Positions 62,910-64,000 of a stretch of DNA of 64,000 nt are shown here, in pieces. Numbering within the stretch: position 1 is the first letter of the stretch; every line of letters begins with the position of its first letter. This stretch comes from Martinezella lusitana (GTDB taxonomy: Bacteria > Pseudomonadota > Alphaproteobacteria > Rhizobiales > Rhizobiaceae), in contig NZ_JAFEVL010000042.1 in the NCBI RefSeq assembly GCF_016901135.1, forward strand, positions 283,898 through 347,897, read 5' to 3'. Position numbers and translations under genes: made by a program. The notes beneath the pieces were generated by a model that saw nothing but the letters and a program-made list of their open reading frames with translations, was not told the DNA's origin and searched no databases.

Positions 62910-62915
62910 ACCCGT

Positions 62916-63137
62916 TCAGATCTTTCCGCGGGCTCCACCAGCGAGAACGACTAGCTGGTGTTCATCATGAACCCCTTGTTGATACAACTCGATGATAACG
63001 GCGGCCACGCGCTCCGCTTCTTCTGCGTCTTTGGCAATGTCCAACTCGATCAGAAGAGCATCGAAAGCCCGCTGACAGATATCCAAATCGGCCGACTGCA
63101 ACGGATGCTCATGATTGGTGAGATATTTGCGGATCAT
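62916..63137 (-). CDS. Small hypothetical protein with a decayed paralogue
   Basis: 73 residues: MIRKYLTNHEHPLQSADLDI, CQRAFDALLIELDIAKDAEE, AERVAAVIIELYQQGVHDEH, helical. A damaged relative lies at 52270-52480. Converges with the preceding small gene. The ATG at 63137 is preferred over one 19 codons upstream. Function unknown. Confidence 0.6.
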   Translation of the reverse strand: MIRKYLTNHEHPLQSADLDICQRAFDALLIELDIAKDAEEAERVAAVIIELYQQGVHDEHQLVVLAGGARGKI

Positions 63138-63418
63138 CGCGTTTCTCTTCCCCGGCCCCTCTGGGTTACGACCCACAACTGATACCCAAATCACCTAGCA
63201 TATGTTTCAGAAACCGCGTTAGTGGGAGTTTGGATTTGAACGATCTTTTGCTGGGCATGAGGCCCGTCACGCGGATGACTGTCATAGTCACCAAGTAAGC
63301 ATGACACTCCTCAACCCAAACAATAAATAGCTGGCATAGACTGAAACCAGTGGTCGCCTTGATCGTTAACGTATGAACGTTGTTCGACGCCACACGATCA
63401 AGAGGTGAGACATTTTCG

Positions 63419-64000
63419 ATGGACGCCAATTCTACCGAGCCGTCGCCTCAGGCGGTGAGCAAACAGTCAAAGCGTCCGAACCTGTTAAAAATCCTTGGCC
63501 CTGGGTTGATTACAGGGGCGTCCGATGATGATCCGAGCGGCATTGCGACCTATTCGCAGGTCGGTGCCCAATTCGGATACAGTATGGGCTGGGTCATGCT
63601 CTTCAGCTGGCCCTTGATGTGCGCCATTCAGGAAATCAGTGCCCGGATCGGGCGTGTCACAGGTCAAGGCGTCGCCGGCAATCTGAAGAGACACTACCCC
63701 GTTGGCGTCGTATATGGCGTCGTATCATTGCTGGTGGTCGCCAATGTCATCAACATTGGTGCTGACCTCGGCGCGATGGGGGCGGCACTCAAGCTGTTGA
63801 TCGGCGGCCCGGCGTTGATCTATGTTGCCTTGTTCGGCCTTGCGTCGGTGCTGCTGGAAGTGTTTTCGCAATACTCGCGGTACGTTTCGGTTTTAAAGTG
63901 GCTGACCCTCTCGCTCTTCGCTTATGTCGGCGTCGCGTTCGTGGTGCATATTCCATGGGGCACCGTCGGCTATAATCTGGTCGTGCCGCACATCACCTTC
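63419..64000 (+). CDS. NRAMP-family divalent metal transporter, N-terminal part
   Basis: The frame is open to the window edge, giving 194 residues. LLKILGPGLITGASDDDPSG is the NRAMP first-helix motif with the metal-binding D-P-x-G; FSWPLMCAIQEISARIGRVT, VVYGVVSLLVVANVINIGAD and the following helices fit the LeuT-like fold. Mn(II)/Fe(II) import is the known family role; some plasmid-borne relatives accept other metals. The C-terminal half lies outside the window. Confidence 0.9.
   Translation, partial: MDANSTEPSPQAVSKQSKRPNLLKILGPGLITGASDDDPSGIATYSQVGAQFGYSMGWVMLFSWPLMCAIQEISARIGRVTGQGVAGNLKRHYPVGVVYGVVSLLVVANVINIGADLGAMGAALKLLIGGPALIYVALFGLASVLLEVFSQYSRYVSVLKWLTLSLFAYVGVAFVVHIPWGTVGYNLVVPHITF

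Overview
The window looks like an accessory stretch of a large plasmid or second replicon from a Rhizobium-type alphaproteobacterium. The reasons are a traCDG plus virB1-11 conjugation cluster of the rhizobial symbiotic-plasmid kind with a divergent RctA-like repressor, a Ku-LigD-Ku repair block, and many insertion sequences, toxin-antitoxin pairs and decayed genes. No replication genes, rRNA, tRNA or CRISPR array were seen.

Layout. 1-6.1 kb is a catabolic region: a partial HpaB-type flavin monooxygenase, a MarR regulator, and a tightly coupled leftward operon (amidohydrolase, PuuE-like deacetylase, M20 carbamoylase/amidase, DSD1-type aldolase) that looks built to open and deaminate a nitrogen heterocycle or ureide. 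Matching operator-like sites sit in front of the monooxygenase gene and the operon. 6.2-9.6 kb holds an ISL3-family IS, a cut and frameshifted YiiX-like hydrolase gene, a ParDE pair and a frameshifted DNA methylase. 9.8-22.9 kb is the conjugation block: traC, traD and traG rightward, facing a virB1-virB11 operon leftward that includes an EexN-like lipoprotein and a VirB7-like lipoprotein, then the RctA-like gene. No relaxase or oriT was recognised. 23.2-25.4 kb carries an alpha-oxoamine synthase and a degenerate OmpR-type regulator, a possible small-molecule signalling pair. 25.4-29.4 kb has a perfect 15-bp inverted repeat, a frameshifted nucleotidyltransferase-HEPN gene, an IS427-group IS, a RibD/DHFR-type reductase and IS debris.

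29.4-33.1 kb has two related LuxR-type regulators flanking a LysE-type exporter. 33.4-39.4 kb is the least familiar part: four co-directional genes coding for a polytopic membrane protein with a C-terminal beta-type domain, a HerA/FtsK-type ATPase of about 1040 residues, a small helical protein and a proline-rich low-complexity protein. This is my best candidate for an undescribed membrane-anchored ATPase system. 39.4-42.3 kb is a graveyard (IS6 deletion derivative, sugar gene fragments) around one intact small periplasmic protein gene. 42.5-44.6 kb is a Bcr/CflA-type MFS pump with a divergent TetR gene and palindromic operator.

45-64 kb reads as a stress and repair island: DUF309 and small hypothetical genes, Ku, LigD, second Ku, then an N-formylglutamate amidohydrolase / QEGLA metallopeptidase (DUF1704) / glutathione-synthase-like ATP-grasp operon, a Phd-ParE pair, a DUF1328 membrane peptide, a PPC-domain (DUF296) protein, a large-subunit catalase, topoisomerase IB, and the start of an NRAMP metal transporter. 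Several genes (YiiX-like, methylase, MNT-HEPN) are broken by what looks like loss of a single G each, so either decay or base-calling error should be considered.
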